Assembly: GCA_013538715.1 (NCBI GenBank)
Contig: JACAFH010000004.1
Span: forward strand, 1-64,000
Origin: Candidatus Nitrosothermus koennekei
GTDB taxonomy: Archaea; Thermoproteota; Nitrososphaeria; Nitrososphaerales; Nitrosocaldaceae
DNA length: 64,000 nt
Direction of reading: 5' to 3'
Shown one piece after another: positions 16,667 through 26,593 of the stretch (position 1 is its first letter; the number at the start of each line of letters is the position of its first letter). The position numbers were made by a program, and so were the translations under genes. The notes beneath the pieces are model-generated. The model was not told where the DNA came from, did no database searches, and saw only the letters and a program-made list of their open reading frames with translations.

Positions 16667-16784
16667 TGCGGGGGGTGGGATTTGAACCCACGAACCCCTA
16701 AGGGACGGGATCACCCATGATTAGATCTTAAGTCCCGCGCTTCCAAATATTCTAGCCTCTTTGGCCAGGCTCGGCGACCCCCGC
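16667..16784 (-). tRNA. tRNA-Leu (UAA) with two introns
   Basis: Acceptor GCGGGGG/CCCCCGC with discriminator A, T arm GTGGG/CCCAC with loop TTCAAAT, long variable arm containing CCCTTAGGGG, anticodon stem CGGGA/TCCCG and anticodon TAA. A 15-base intron (16712-16726) sits at the canonical position 37/38. The D arm reads correctly only if 18 further bases (about 16741-16758) are removed, giving GAGCCTGGCCAAAGGCG. Without both segments the gene is 85 nt, right for a class II tRNA. The exact splice sites of the D-arm intron could slide by a base or two. Confidence 0.88.
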
Positions 16785-17104
16785 TTTCTTGTTTTAATTA
16801 CTTATAGTCCTATAAATTCTAACCTTTATAATAAGTTTGAATTGCTACGACAATATCAATTCTTTATTTAATAATAGATAAGTGTATTACTGCTGATAAA
16901 ATAAATCGAGGAATATTATTATACAAATAATAAACTCCAGATATGATATAATAACATTAAAGATAAGTATAGATGCATATAATTTATTACAAGAATTGAT
17001 TATTTGTCATAAAAGAGGGGGTTAGGAACTATAGCTCTATGAAGTCTAATTATTCTACGTTTGTATTGAACATATGAATTTATGCATATTCATCTATATT
17101 AGAT
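16785..17104. other. Intergenic stretch, no gene seen
   Basis: 320 AT-rich bases between the tRNA-Leu 5' end and the DsbA-like gene. It presumably holds the tRNA promoter; nothing else is evident. Confidence 0.4.
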
Positions 17105-17749
17105 TTATTGTATACTCTCTATAACTTCTCTAAATTTAGAGATTGGATGTGCTCCGACTATTAATATCTTATCGTCATTATCAACTATTATAAATGAAGG
17201 AGTACCTCTTAAGCCATTCTGAATTGCTATCTCCCTATTTGATTCGACTCGATCTTTATATTTACCACTCTCTAAGCACTCTTTAAATTCATTAGTATCT
17301 AAGCCTAAGTCAGATGCTAGTTTTATAAGATTCTCACTCTTAGCCCATCCATCATTCTCCCCTTGTTGATTATTATATAGCAAATCATGATATTCCCAAT
17401 ACTTCCCTTGATCGTAAGCACAATATGATGCTTCGGCAGCAATGAATGAATCTGGTCCTACTATAGGAAAATCAACAAAATATAACTTTGCTATACCTTT
17501 ATCTATATATTCGCTCATTATAGCTGGTTTGGTATTATGAAACCATCTTCCACACATAACACACTGATAATCCCCAAACTCAATTATTGTTATCTTTGCA
17601 TCCTCATTACCTAAAACAGGCGAAGCGTTTGATATATCTATCCTTGATTTATTAATGGACGAACTTATAGAAATTAATGAATAAGCACCTATACTAACAC
17701 CTATTACACCTATTATAATCGCTAGTATAGCAACTCTCTTATTCTTCAT
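17105..17749 (-). CDS. Membrane-anchored DsbA-like thiol oxidoreductase
   Basis: 214 aa. An N-terminal transmembrane helix (about residues 6-29) precedes an extracytoplasmic thioredoxin fold with the active site C63-V-M-C66 and a cis-proline loop GTPSF near the end. The inserted helical domain between them (CAYDQGKYWEYHDLL) is the DsbA/BdbD type (Thioredoxin_4 family). It should form or isomerise disulfides in secreted proteins, some of which in this window have paired cysteines. Such genes are often multicopy in thaumarchaea. No partner quinone oxidase gene is next to it. Confidence 0.85.
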   Translation of the reverse strand: MKNKRVAILAIIIGVIGVSIGAYSLISISSSINKSRIDISNASPVLGNEDAKITIIEFGDYQCVMCGRWFHNTKPAIMSEYIDKGIAKLYFVDFPIVGPDSFIAAEASYCAYDQGKYWEYHDLLYNNQQGENDGWAKSENLIKLASDLGLDTNEFKECLESGKYKDRVESNREIAIQNGLRGTPSFIIVDNDDKILIVGAHPISKFREVIESIQ

Positions 17750-17782
17750 AATTACTTATTTACTTTAACCTAATTTAAAAAT

Positions 17783-18625
17783 CTAACTCTTGTCAATAAT
17801 ATGATTAAGAATTGATAAAACACCTAGTATAGCTTCTTCTATTCTTATAGTTATAACACCTTGATACGGGAAGAAATTATAAATATATTTTAAGGGTTTA
17901 TCATAATCTTCCATATTAAGTATCTCTCTAACACCATGTTTAGTAGAACCAAATACTATTACTATCCTTTCTTTATCCTTTACTACTCTACTTATCTCTT
18001 CTTCGAATTTAGAAGCAAGCTTACCTTTTCTGCTTGTTAATATTACATAGTCAAATCTATCCATGATTCTACTTAATTTATTATAGAAGATTATATTATA
18101 TCCCCAATACTCTTTTATCTCTTCGCTTCTTGCTATTCTACACTTTAGATTAGGATATGATGCAGTAAATATAAAATTAATTATACCTTTCTCCTTATAA
18201 TCGCCCTCTATAGGTATAAGTTGATCTAAACCTACTTCTGCATAAGGCAGACCATGCTTCTTAATTATAATACCTTGTCTTACCTCACCTTCCTTTATAT
18301 CTTCTAACCTTTTATATGGTTTATGGTGAGGAGCATTTAATGGTTCGAATAGTCCTGAATATGCCAATTCTGGCATCTTTTTATATACTAATCTTCTCAG
18401 ATATGGCGGTGTATTCATAAACTCTAGTATAAGCTTTAAAATCTTTCCATCATATCCATGATAGCTCTGATCATGATATATAATTATCTTCTTAACTCTA
18501 AATATAGCAAATATTCTAGCTAATATTGCAACCTTTCTACTCTTCTCTATAAGAGTATTAGCATCTATTAACGAAGAATCTGGTAATGCTACATATATAT
18601 CCATATTTATCATTATCCATAGCAA
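17783..18625 (-). CDS. SPOUT-class RNA methyltransferase (COG2106/DUF171 family)
   Basis: 280 aa. The segment PPYLRRLVYKKMPELAYSGL with FEPLNAPHH is the hallmark of the COG2106 family, related to human SPOUT1/C9orf114. An inserted OB-like stretch follows and the C-terminal half carries the knotted SPOUT fold with IVIVFGSTKHGVREIL as the cofactor loop. The family is thought to methylate rRNA uridine or related targets; the exact target here is unknown. The first Met may not be the start: MNMDIYVALPDSS, three to seven residues later, looks a more natural N terminus. It lies 40 bases from the proteasome gene on the same strand. Confidence 0.8.
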   Translation of the reverse strand: MLWIMINMDIYVALPDSSLIDANTLIEKSRKVAILARIFAIFRVKKIIIYHDQSYHGYDGKILKLILEFMNTPPYLRRLVYKKMPELAYSGLFEPLNAPHHKPYKRLEDIKEGEVRQGIIIKKHGLPYAEVGLDQLIPIEGDYKEKGIINFIFTASYPNLKCRIARSEEIKEYWGYNIIFYNKLSRIMDRFDYVILTSRKGKLASKFEEEISRVVKDKERIVIVFGSTKHGVREILNMEDYDKPLKYIYNFFPYQGVITIRIEEAILGVLSILNHIIDKS

Positions 18626-18665
18626 TTAATAAAATAAATCAAGGTGTAAAAATTTATACACTTCA

Positions 18666-19388
18666 CTATCTTGCCTTTGCTGCATATTCTGCTATCTCTT
18701 CTTCATTAAGGATACGCATCTTTTTACTAATAGAGTCTATAGTTGCTACCTTTATATGCTTAATACCTGTCTTATCCTCGCTTACTAGATAGATTGATTT
18801 TATAGCAAGGACACATGCATCGTTTAATGATATATTCTCATCATATGTTTTTTCCAAGAACTCTGTAACCTGCTCGTGACCAGAGCCTATGGATACTGCA
18901 TTATAACCTAAATATGTACCGCTTGGATCTGTAAGGAATATCTTTGGAGTGTTATCAACACCTCCTATGATTAATGATACTCCAAATGGTCTTACTCCTG
19001 CATATTGTGTAAATTGTTGAGCCATATCTGCTACGCTCTTTGCCACACCTTCAACATCTATTGGTTCGTCATAGATTAGTCTATTACTTTGTGCAACTAT
19101 TCTTGCTTGATCTACTTGTATTCTTGCATCTGGGATATAACCTGCTGCTGCTACACCTATATGTTCATCAATCTGGAATATCTTTTGTGTAAGATTATCC
19201 ATTTGTAATTTTCTTGCTCTCTCTTCAACAGCTAATACTATACCTTCCTTACTCTTTATTCCTACCGCAAGAGTTCCTCGTCTAACAGTCTCAATAGCAT
19301 ACTCAACCTGGTAGAGCCTACCATCTGGTGAGAATACAGTTATCGCTCTATCATAACCTGCTGCTGCTGGTAACACACTAATCATCAC
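18666..19388 (-). CDS. psmA: Proteasome subunit alpha
   Basis: 240 aa. The N terminus GYDRAITVFSPDGRLYQVEY is the universal proteasome alpha signature, including the gate region, and RGTLAVGIKSKEGIVLAVEE follows. Seven copies form each outer ring of the 20S core and control entry of unfolded substrates, docking PAN or Cdc48-type ATPases through the C-terminal ring pockets. No beta subunit is encoded in the window. Length is normal. The gene probably cotranscribes with the SPOUT methyltransferase gene behind it. Confidence 0.95.
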   Translation of the reverse strand: MMISVLPAAAGYDRAITVFSPDGRLYQVEYAIETVRRGTLAVGIKSKEGIVLAVEERARKLQMDNLTQKIFQIDEHIGVAAAGYIPDARIQVDQARIVAQSNRLIYDEPIDVEGVAKSVADMAQQFTQYAGVRPFGVSLIIGGVDNTPKIFLTDPSGTYLGYNAVSIGSGHEQVTEFLEKTYDENISLNDACVLAIKSIYLVSEDKTGIKHIKVATIDSISKKMRILNEEEIAEYAAKAR

Positions 19389-19786
19389 TAAGAGCCAGCA
19401 TTTAAAAGTTTCTTACATTATAGATGTGTTTATTATAACGAGAGTATATGATGTAGACTGTTTACCATAGTCACATTTAGATTATTTATATTAATCTCTC
19501 TAGATCCTCTCCTACAAGTATCTTTATCTTCTAGTTTAAAATCTCTTGCATGTATCATATCTACTGATATTATATGTCTTGATTACTATCTTTTGTTTGG
19601 GTTGTTTCTTCTTTTTATCTCATATACTCTCAACAAGATATGTATACTTTGTATACGATACTTAATATCATCTTTCTAATAAATAAATATAGTGCTAATT
19701 AGTTAGAACTAAATATTACAATTACTATCCATAATTTCATATTCTACTATATTCTCAAATTAAGATTTAAGAAAAATAATTAATAT
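19389..19786. other. Intergenic stretch, no gene seen
   Basis: About 400 bases between divergent genes. AT-rich, no motif recognised apart from presumed promoter sequence near each end. Confidence 0.4.
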
Positions 19787-20191
19787 ATGAAATATACATT
19801 AATAGTATTAATGAATGAGTTCTTTGATTGGGAATCCGAGAGTTTAGTTAAAGACATTCCTAAACATGGAACATCTAGATGTTTCTTTAATACTACTGAT
19901 ATAAAGATAGCACAAGGATACGTAACGACAAAGATTATTAATAGATATAATAAATATGTAAATATTAATATACAACCAGGCAGAGCTGGTATAGTCTTAC
20001 AAGAGACTTTATTTAATACAAATATTAAGTATAGATATGCATATATAGTAACTAATACACGCCAATCAAAGAGATTAATTAGGAGATTACCTGTAGAAGG
20101 GTTCTCAGATTGGCTTCTTATATATGATGATACATTATTTATAGAGATTGTTAAAGGCGGATGTGAAGAGATAGAGATAATAGCTGTTTAG
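19787..20191 (+). CDS. Hypothetical protein, 134 aa
   Basis: I do not recognise this protein. It has no signal peptide or membrane helix. The sequence alternates short strands and charged loops, with two cysteines, and a middle segment VNINIQPGRAGIVLQETLF. Codon use and the open frame of 134 codons look like a real gene. It is isolated, with about 400 bases upstream and a transposon remnant downstream. A TATA-like AAATAATTAATATATG lies directly before the ATG, suggesting a leaderless message. Confidence 0.5.
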   Translation: MKYTLIVLMNEFFDWESESLVKDIPKHGTSRCFFNTTDIKIAQGYVTTKIINRYNKYVNINIQPGRAGIVLQETLFNTNIKYRYAYIVTNTRQSKRLIRRLPVEGFSDWLLIYDDTLFIEIVKGGCEEIEIIAV

Positions 20192-20430
20192 CCTTATAAT
20201 TTAGCCTAATGAAGGGTATGAGAAACAAAGAAGCAACCGAGTTGAGTATCAAAAATAGTTAAGAACCATTATCTAGCAATAAATGTCACTTATCAACTGC
20301 CTACAAGTGTAATAAATTAGTTATCAATACATACTCTGCATCACATAAATTCTCAAGCAAAAGCTTATCTCTCAATACACATGCTTATGATATACGTATC
20401 TTTCTATAAACATAATACAAGAGCATTCTA

Positions 20431-20525
20431 AAATTGGATCTTGAACAGAGAGATGAAACATCTTATCCGACAACGGATCAGTCGAGGAAGTAAGAAGCCC
20501 ACGAATAAATTCGTGAATAGTTCAC
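20431..20525 (+). mobile_element. IS605/IS1341-type right-end remnant
   Basis: A short reading frame tail ending SYPTTDQSRK and TAA (20491-20493) runs directly into GAAGCCCACGAA, loop TAAA, TTCGTG and then TAGTTCAC (20518-20525). The GAAGCCC-hairpin-TAGTTCAC arrangement right after the end of tnpB is a typical feature of IS605/IS1341 right ends, where the hairpin also forms part of the guide RNA. No intact tnpA or tnpB remains and no left end is seen, so this is a scar. Confidence 0.5.
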
Positions 20526-20530
20526 ATAGA

Positions 20531-21031
20531 TTAGTATTCTTTATACCCTTTCTCTTCTAACCTCCTTGCTTTATCAATTACTTGTTTCTCTAAATCGTTA
20601 ATATAATTTTGTAACCTCTCTTCTATCTCTTTATATTTAAGAGATAGTATTCTACATGCTAACAGAGCTGCATTCTTTGCATTATTTATTGCAACAGTAG
20701 CAACTGGTATACCAGCAGGCATTTGAACTATTGATAATAATGAATCTAAACCTTCTAATGATGATTTGATAGGAACCCCTATAACTGGAAGCATACTAAT
20801 ACTAGCAACCATTCCAGGTAGATGAGCTGCACCACCAGCTCCTGCTATTATAACTTCAATACCTCGTTCTTTAGCATTTATAGCATACTCGAACATTCGC
20901 TTAGGCGTTCTATGAGCAGATACTATAGTTACTTCATAAGGAATCTTGAACTCTTCAAGTATAATACATGCATCTTTCATGATAGCAAGATCGGAATCAC
21001 TACCCATTATTATAGCAACTAATCTCTTCAT
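20531..21031 (-). CDS. purE: N5-carboxyaminoimidazole ribonucleotide mutase
   Basis: 166 aa. Class I PurE, which converts N5-CAIR made by PurK to CAIR. The N-terminal phosphate loop MGSDSD (residues 9-14), VSAHRTP and the [13 protein letters not shown] loop are intact. The start overlaps the purK stop by four bases, so translation is probably coupled. It is the last gene of the purQ-L-F-K-E operon; its stop lies just six bases from the transposon scar on the other side. Confidence 0.95.
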   Translation of the reverse strand: MKRLVAIIMGSDSDLAIMKDACIILEEFKIPYEVTIVSAHRTPKRMFEYAINAKERGIEVIIAGAGGAAHLPGMVASISMLPVIGVPIKSSLEGLDSLLSIVQMPAGIPVATVAINNAKNAALLACRILSLKYKEIEERLQNYINDLEKQVIDKARRLEEKGYKEY

Positions 21032-22200
21032 GCGCCAACTATCCTAATCATACTTCTAGCTCTCTCAGCCTTTGAAGCTGCTTCTTCTACACTATCAGCA
21101 AGAGCTGTTATATGACCTAACTTTCTACCCTTCTTACTCTCCTTCTTGCCATAAATATGTATCCTTACATTTGGTAGAGTTAGAGCATGATCAATACCCT
21201 CAATAACATATTTAACATGTGAAAGATCACCAAGTATATTTACCATAGCAGCAGCAGTAAGTAATTTAGGATTATGTAACGGTAGATCTAGTATAGCCCT
21301 TATATGCATCTCAAATTGTGATATGTCACATGCTTCAATGCTGTAATGACCAGAATTGTGAGGCCTAGGAGCTATCTCATTCACTAATATACGATCGTTA
21401 ACAAACATCTCAATCCCAAATATACCAGCCCCTTTTAATATATTCATGCACTTATTAGCAATATTCTCAGCCTCCTCTTTGATCTTTTCATCTACTTTTG
21501 CTGGTGCTAGTGTTAAATATAATATGCTATCTCTATGTATATTCTCAACTAGTGGAAATGTGGCTATTGAATTACTCACATTCCTTGCTACCATTATAGA
21601 TACTTCTTTAGAATAATTGACAAACTCTTCAAGAAATGATGGTTTATTGGCAATAAAGTATAATGCAGTATCTATATCATTCTTATCTCTAATAACAAAA
21701 TTTCCTCTTCCATCATATGAACCCCTTCTAGCCTTCAAAATTGCAGGATAACCAAGTTTATCCAATGCAGCAAGTAAAGTATCTCTAGAATTGACCTCTT
21801 CAAATCTTGGAACTGGTATGTTATTCTCTTTAAGTATCTTTCTTTGTATAAGTTTATCTTGTATTATATTTAAAGTATACGATGATGGAGCTACTCTATA
21901 ACCCTCTCTCTCTAATCTTGATAATATAAAAGCATTTGCCAATTCTATCTCATAAGTTAGTATATCTGATCTCTTTGCCAATTCTATTATAGCATCTTCG
22001 TTATCGAAATCTGCTACTATATGTTCATCTGCCAATTTACTTGCTGGACAATCTTTTGTTGGATCTAATATTACTACACTTAACCCCATTCTATATGCTT
22101 CTTGTGCAATCATCTTACCAAGTTGCCCACCACCAATTATACCTAGTCTTAAAGGTTTATCTAATGATAATCTAAACTTTGAGGTTATAGTATAGCTCAT
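21028..22200 (-). CDS. purK: N5-carboxyaminoimidazole ribonucleotide synthase
   Basis: 390 aa, ATP-grasp enzyme that carboxylates AIR with bicarbonate. The N-terminal [20 protein letters not shown], the ATP-grasp segment [15 protein letters not shown] and [18 protein letters not shown] near the end are diagnostic. Start and preceding purF stop share a base (TAATG). Paired PurK plus class I PurE is the bacterial-type route rather than the single class II PurE route. Confidence 0.95.
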   Translation of the reverse strand: MSYTITSKFRLSLDKPLRLGIIGGGQLGKMIAQEAYRMGLSVVILDPTKDCPASKLADEHIVADFDNEDAIIELAKRSDILTYEIELANAFILSRLEREGYRVAPSSYTLNIIQDKLIQRKILKENNIPVPRFEEVNSRDTLLAALDKLGYPAILKARRGSYDGRGNFVIRDKNDIDTALYFIANKPSFLEEFVNYSKEVSIMVARNVSNSIATFPLVENIHRDSILYLTLAPAKVDEKIKEEAENIANKCMNILKGAGIFGIEMFVNDRILVNEIAPRPHNSGHYSIEACDISQFEMHIRAILDLPLHNPKLLTAAAMVNILGDLSHVKYVIEGIDHALTLPNVRIHIYGKKESKKGRKLGHITALADSVEEAASKAERARSMIRIVGA

Positions 22201-23624
22201 TATTCACCCTTTACCTCTCTTCTACTCTTAAAGATAGGCCTCTCTATCAAGCCTAGATTAGTATAATCGCCAGTTGAACATGTAAAGCATAATTCATCTC
22301 TTGGCAAACCTATAGCATTTGCTAATGTATCTGGATCATTATATCCTACAAAATCTGCTTTAATAACTTCTGCTACTGCTTTATCTATACCATTAATATC
22401 TTCAACATTTGATGCTATAAGCTCTTCACGTGATGGAAAGTCTATACCAGCATAACATGGAAATCTTATTGCAGGATATGATACTATCATACTAATCCTC
22501 TTTGCTCCAGCATGTCTAATAGCATTAATTATTGCTATCGAGCTTGTGCCCCTAACGATGCTATCATCTACAACTACTACATGTTTATTATTAATCACTT
22601 CTTTAATAGGAATAATCCATCTTGCTATCTCTTCCCTATCCTTCTGATATGGTTCTATAAAACTCCTTAACTTACCTTTCTTACTATATCTATCCTTAAG
22701 CAAACCTTCTTCAAACTCTAAACCTAGCTCTTGTGCATAACCTAATGCAGCTGGTCTCGCAGAATCTGGGACTGGAATAACTACATCCGCTTTGATAGGG
22801 AACTTCTTTGCTAACGCTCTACCTATACTCTTCCTTGCAATGTATATATTTATTCCTTCCATTATACTTGTAGGATGAGCAAAATAGGTATATTCAAATG
22901 CACAATGTGCATGCTTCTCATTAGCGAATTGCTGACTATCTAAACCACTCTCATCTATTTTAAGTAACTCTCCAGGTTTTACATCTCTTATTAATTGTGC
23001 ACCTATACTTAGAAATGCACATGATTCAGATGCAACTACAAATGTCTCTGTCTCTTTATGATAACCCAATACTAATGGCCTAAATCCTTTAGGATCTCTT
23101 GCCGCAAATATCTTATTCTCATCAGTTACAAATGTAAATGAGAATGAACCTATTATATCATTCTTTAAGATCTTTAATGCATTATTCATATCATTCTTCT
23201 CATTCAAGAGTTTAACTATCTTCTTTGCTGCTAATAGTGTATCATTCATGTTTTGAGGCGTAAATGTGCATCCTCCAACCATGTTTGCTAACTCCTCAAC
23301 ATTTGCTATGGTTCCATTATGAGCAATACATAGATCGCTAACCTTTAATGGCTGAGCATTATCTAAATTACTCTTACCTATTGTGGAGTATCTAACATGT
23401 CCTATAGCAGCATTTGATCTATACTTTTCTATTATCTCTTTAAATTTATTTGATGACTCTGTAACTAATCCAAGTTCTTTATATGGAGTTTTGTTAGGTA
23501 TAGCTATACCCCATGCTTCTTGACCTCTATGCTGTAATGCTCTTAAACAATCTATAATTAGAGGTATTACATTCTCATTACTTAAAGAGAATGCTGCAAC
23601 TACGCCACAATTCTCTCTAACCAT
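22200..23624 (-). CDS. purF: Amidophosphoribosyltransferase
   Basis: 474 aa. First committed step of purine synthesis, transferring ammonia from glutamine to PRPP. The Ntn glutaminase domain starts after a five-residue propeptide at Cys6 (ENCGVVAAFS), and LQHRGQEAWGIA follows. The PRTase domain has the PRPP loop VVVDDSIVRGTSS. C-terminal cysteines (CYAGID... and CFTCSTGDY) suggest the Fe-S type of PurF. Overlaps purL by eight bases. Confidence 0.95.
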   Translation of the reverse strand: MVRENCGVVAAFSLSNENVIPLIIDCLRALQHRGQEAWGIAIPNKTPYKELGLVTESSNKFKEIIEKYRSNAAIGHVRYSTIGKSNLDNAQPLKVSDLCIAHNGTIANVEELANMVGGCTFTPQNMNDTLLAAKKIVKLLNEKNDMNNALKILKNDIIGSFSFTFVTDENKIFAARDPKGFRPLVLGYHKETETFVVASESCAFLSIGAQLIRDVKPGELLKIDESGLDSQQFANEKHAHCAFEYTYFAHPTSIMEGINIYIARKSIGRALAKKFPIKADVVIPVPDSARPAALGYAQELGLEFEEGLLKDRYSKKGKLRSFIEPYQKDREEIARWIIPIKEVINNKHVVVVDDSIVRGTSSIAIINAIRHAGAKRISMIVSYPAIRFPCYAGIDFPSREELIASNVEDINGIDKAVAEVIKADFVGYNDPDTLANAIGLPRDELCFTCSTGDYTNLGLIERPIFKSRREVKGE

Positions 23625-25737
23625 GATCCATTACCCTCGTGATTGAATCATAAGCATATCTAGCTTCCTCTAATCCTATATTTATATCATCAAATGATAC
23701 TGTATCTTTATCATAAAATCTACCTATAATACTATATGGTAATGAAGAGAGTAACTCTTTAACTTTTGGTAGATTATTATTACTAACTGCTATTACAAAC
23801 CTTGAATGTGATTCAGAGAATAGTATATCATCTAGCCTATTACATTCATTCTTTATACTCTTGATATCTACCTCTGCTCCTATATCATTTAAGATGCACA
23901 TCTCACTAATTGCTATTGCTAATCCACCTTTTGAGCAATCATGTACATAGTTTACTAATCCAGAATTAACAATCTTTTGAATTGTTGGAAATAACATTTT
24001 ATCAAGTTGTATATCAACTTTAGGAACATTTCCTGCTGATATGTTATGAATATATTCATAGTACTCGGAACCTCCTAACTCATCCTTTGTTATGCCAGTA
24101 ATTATTATCCTATCATTATCCTTAATACTTGCTCTATTTACATTATCTAATAACCCTATTACTCCTATAACTGGCGATGGTTTTATCTCCCCATGTTTAC
24201 TCTCATTATAAAAACTAACCTTACCTCCTACACATGGTATATCCATAATTCTGCTATAATCTGCAATACCATTAATAGCGTCTATGAAAGCCTGATATGT
24301 ATATTCATTCTCTGGATTTCCAAACTGTAAATGATCTATCATACCTATAGGTTCAGCACCTACTGATACTATATTTCTACATGCTTCTGAGAAACATCCT
24401 TGTGAACCATGATATGGATCAAGATAACAATGTTTAGAATTTCCATCCAACTTAACTGCTAAGAACTTACCTTCATACAATCTTAATATGCTAGCATCCC
24501 TTAAACCAGGTTTTATAACAGTTCTTAACCCAACTTCATGATCATATTGCTCATATATCCATCTCTTACTTGCAATAGTTGGATCCTCTAAGAGTTGTAA
24601 TATAATATCCTTTATATTCTCTGGTTCAGATGGTTTTAATGTATCATTTATGACTATTCTAGCTCTTGCTTTTCTGTTTATTAATGGAGCATTTGCTACT
24701 AATGAAGCAGGTATATCTGCTATTATCCCATCATAATATATTTTAAGATTCTTATGTTCTCTAACAATTCCTATTATTGCATATGGAATCTCATACTTTT
24801 TTAATATTGATACGAATCCTTCTAATGAATTCTTATCTATTATATAAAGCATTCTCTCTTGTGATTCTGATATGATAATCTCCTCCGCGCTCATCTCCTC
24901 TCTTAAATACACTTTATCAAGCATAACATCTATACCCTTACCAAATTTGTCAGCAGTCTCTGATAATGCACATGCTAAGCCTCCTCCTCCAAGATCCTTC
25001 ATACTCTTTATATAACCATGTTTTATAGCCTCTAATGTAGCATCTATTATTAATTTCTCCATGAAAGGGTCTGGTATCTGAACTGCTGATCTATCATCAC
25101 TAATCAATGCTTTAGATGCGAAAGATGCACCATGAATTCCATCTTTACCAGTTGATCCTCCAGCAAGAATTACATAATCGCCTTCATCTATTCTGTTTTT
25201 TAATAGCTCTGATCTCTTACACAGTCCTATACATGATACATCAACTAAGCAATAACCAGTAAATGATGTATCAAATTCTACCTCTCCACCAACTGTAGGT
25301 ATGCCTATACAATTACCATAATCTGCTATACCTCTGACAACATTCTTAAATAACCATTTAGCATGAGCATCTCTCATGTCTGAGAATCTTAAAGCGTTTA
25401 GTAATGCAATAGGCTTAGCTCCACTGCTTAGTATATCTCTTACTACTCCCCCAACACCAGTTGCAGCACCACCGTAAGGTTCTACTGCTGAAGGATGATT
25501 ATGACTCTCGATATGGATAGTTAATACATATCCACCTCCAACATCTAGCATTGTTGTGTCATAATTACCCTCTAAAACATACTTGCCTCTCTTAGGAAGA
25601 GTTTTTATATACTTCTTCGATGATTTGTATGAACAATGCTCTGACCATTGAGCACTAACCATACTTAACTCTACATTACTTGCTTTTCTTCCAAGACTCT
25701 TCTCTAGATATGCTAATTCTTCATTGCTTAAACCCAT
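23617..25737 (-). CDS. purL: FGAM synthase, large subunit (small-type PurL)
   Basis: 706 aa. ATP-dependent amidation of FGAR using ammonia from PurQ. Begins with the conserved SAQWSEHCSYKSSK and contains HNHPSAVEPYGGAATGVGG with two AIRS-like repeats. Small PurL normally works with PurQ and PurS. PurQ is directly upstream (10-base overlap) but I find no purS-like short gene beside them, so PurS is either elsewhere or too diverged to see. Confidence 0.95.
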   Translation of the reverse strand: MGLSNEELAYLEKSLGRKASNVELSMVSAQWSEHCSYKSSKKYIKTLPKRGKYVLEGNYDTTMLDVGGGYVLTIHIESHNHPSAVEPYGGAATGVGGVVRDILSSGAKPIALLNALRFSDMRDAHAKWLFKNVVRGIADYGNCIGIPTVGGEVEFDTSFTGYCLVDVSCIGLCKRSELLKNRIDEGDYVILAGGSTGKDGIHGASFASKALISDDRSAVQIPDPFMEKLIIDATLEAIKHGYIKSMKDLGGGGLACALSETADKFGKGIDVMLDKVYLREEMSAEEIIISESQERMLYIIDKNSLEGFVSILKKYEIPYAIIGIVREHKNLKIYYDGIIADIPASLVANAPLINRKARARIVINDTLKPSEPENIKDIILQLLEDPTIASKRWIYEQYDHEVGLRTVIKPGLRDASILRLYEGKFLAVKLDGNSKHCYLDPYHGSQGCFSEACRNIVSVGAEPIGMIDHLQFGNPENEYTYQAFIDAINGIADYSRIMDIPCVGGKVSFYNESKHGEIKPSPVIGVIGLLDNVNRASIKDNDRIIITGITKDELGGSEYYEYIHNISAGNVPKVDIQLDKMLFPTIQKIVNSGLVNYVHDCSKGGLAIAISEMCILNDIGAEVDIKSIKNECNRLDDILFSESHSRFVIAVSNNNLPKVKELLSSLPYSIIGRFYDKDTVSFDDINIGLEEARYAYDSITRVMDHG

Positions 25738-26408
25738 CTTCTCATCTCTAGATAAGATAATAAAGATTTAAAGATCAATAATCCATCATCGCTATTAAAT
25801 GGACTTAATATACACGAACTTGCTCTCTCTGGGTGTGGCATCATACCAACTACATTATAATCTTCATTGCATACTCCAGCAATATCATCTAGGGCACCTG
25901 TTGGATTATCCTTATATCTAAATACTATCTGTCCTCGCTTTATCATATCTTTTATGTTATCAGCATAGTATCTACCTTCTTGATTAGCTACTGGAATTCT
26001 TAACTCTTGTTTTAGCTTTAATCCATGAGTAAAAGGTGTTTTATTATTCTCTACTATTATGTTACACCATCTACATACAAATTTTAGTGATTGATTCTTT
26101 ATTAATGCTCCTGGCAATAATCCCGCTTCTACAAGTATTTGAAAACCATTACATACACCAAGTATAGGAACTTTGTCCATAGCTAACATCTTTATACTTC
26201 TCATTACTGGACTAAATGCAGCTATTACTCCTGCTCTTAACCTATCTCCATATGCAAATCCCCCAGGTAATATTATAGCATCATATCCTTTTAGATCCTC
26301 TTTTGTATGCCATATTAATGATACATCTAGATGCATTATGTCTTTTAGAACATAATATACATCTTTATCACAATTACTACCAGGAAATATTATTATTCCT
26401 ATTCTCAA
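25728..26408 (-). CDS. purQ: FGAM synthase glutaminase subunit
   Basis: 226 aa, class I glutamine amidotransferase. The nucleophile elbow is GVCNGFQIL; the N terminus IGIIIFPGSNCDKDVYYVL and the catalytic MMPHPERAS are also clear. It heads the operon. A TTTTTATGCC-like TATA box lies about 30 bases upstream on the minus strand, in the 185-base gap before the divergent surface-protein gene. Confidence 0.95.
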   Translation of the reverse strand: MRIGIIIFPGSNCDKDVYYVLKDIMHLDVSLIWHTKEDLKGYDAIILPGGFAYGDRLRAGVIAAFSPVMRSIKMLAMDKVPILGVCNGFQILVEAGLLPGALIKNQSLKFVCRWCNIIVENNKTPFTHGLKLKQELRIPVANQEGRYYADNIKDMIKRGQIVFRYKDNPTGALDDIAGVCNEDYNVVGMMPHPERASSCILSPFNSDDGLLIFKSLLSYLEMRRWV

Positions 26409-26593
26409 GATGATCTAACTAAAATAGACGGGCATAAAAATTTTTAGAATGTATCAAGTGTAATTATATGAAGCTCAGCATAAGTATTACAATCTATTAA
26501 CATTTGTAATAAGAATTTAATATGCATACCGCTTATAAAATTAATAATTTATAGCAAGATAGACTTTAATAGTACCTTCTTTTAAAGAAGATA

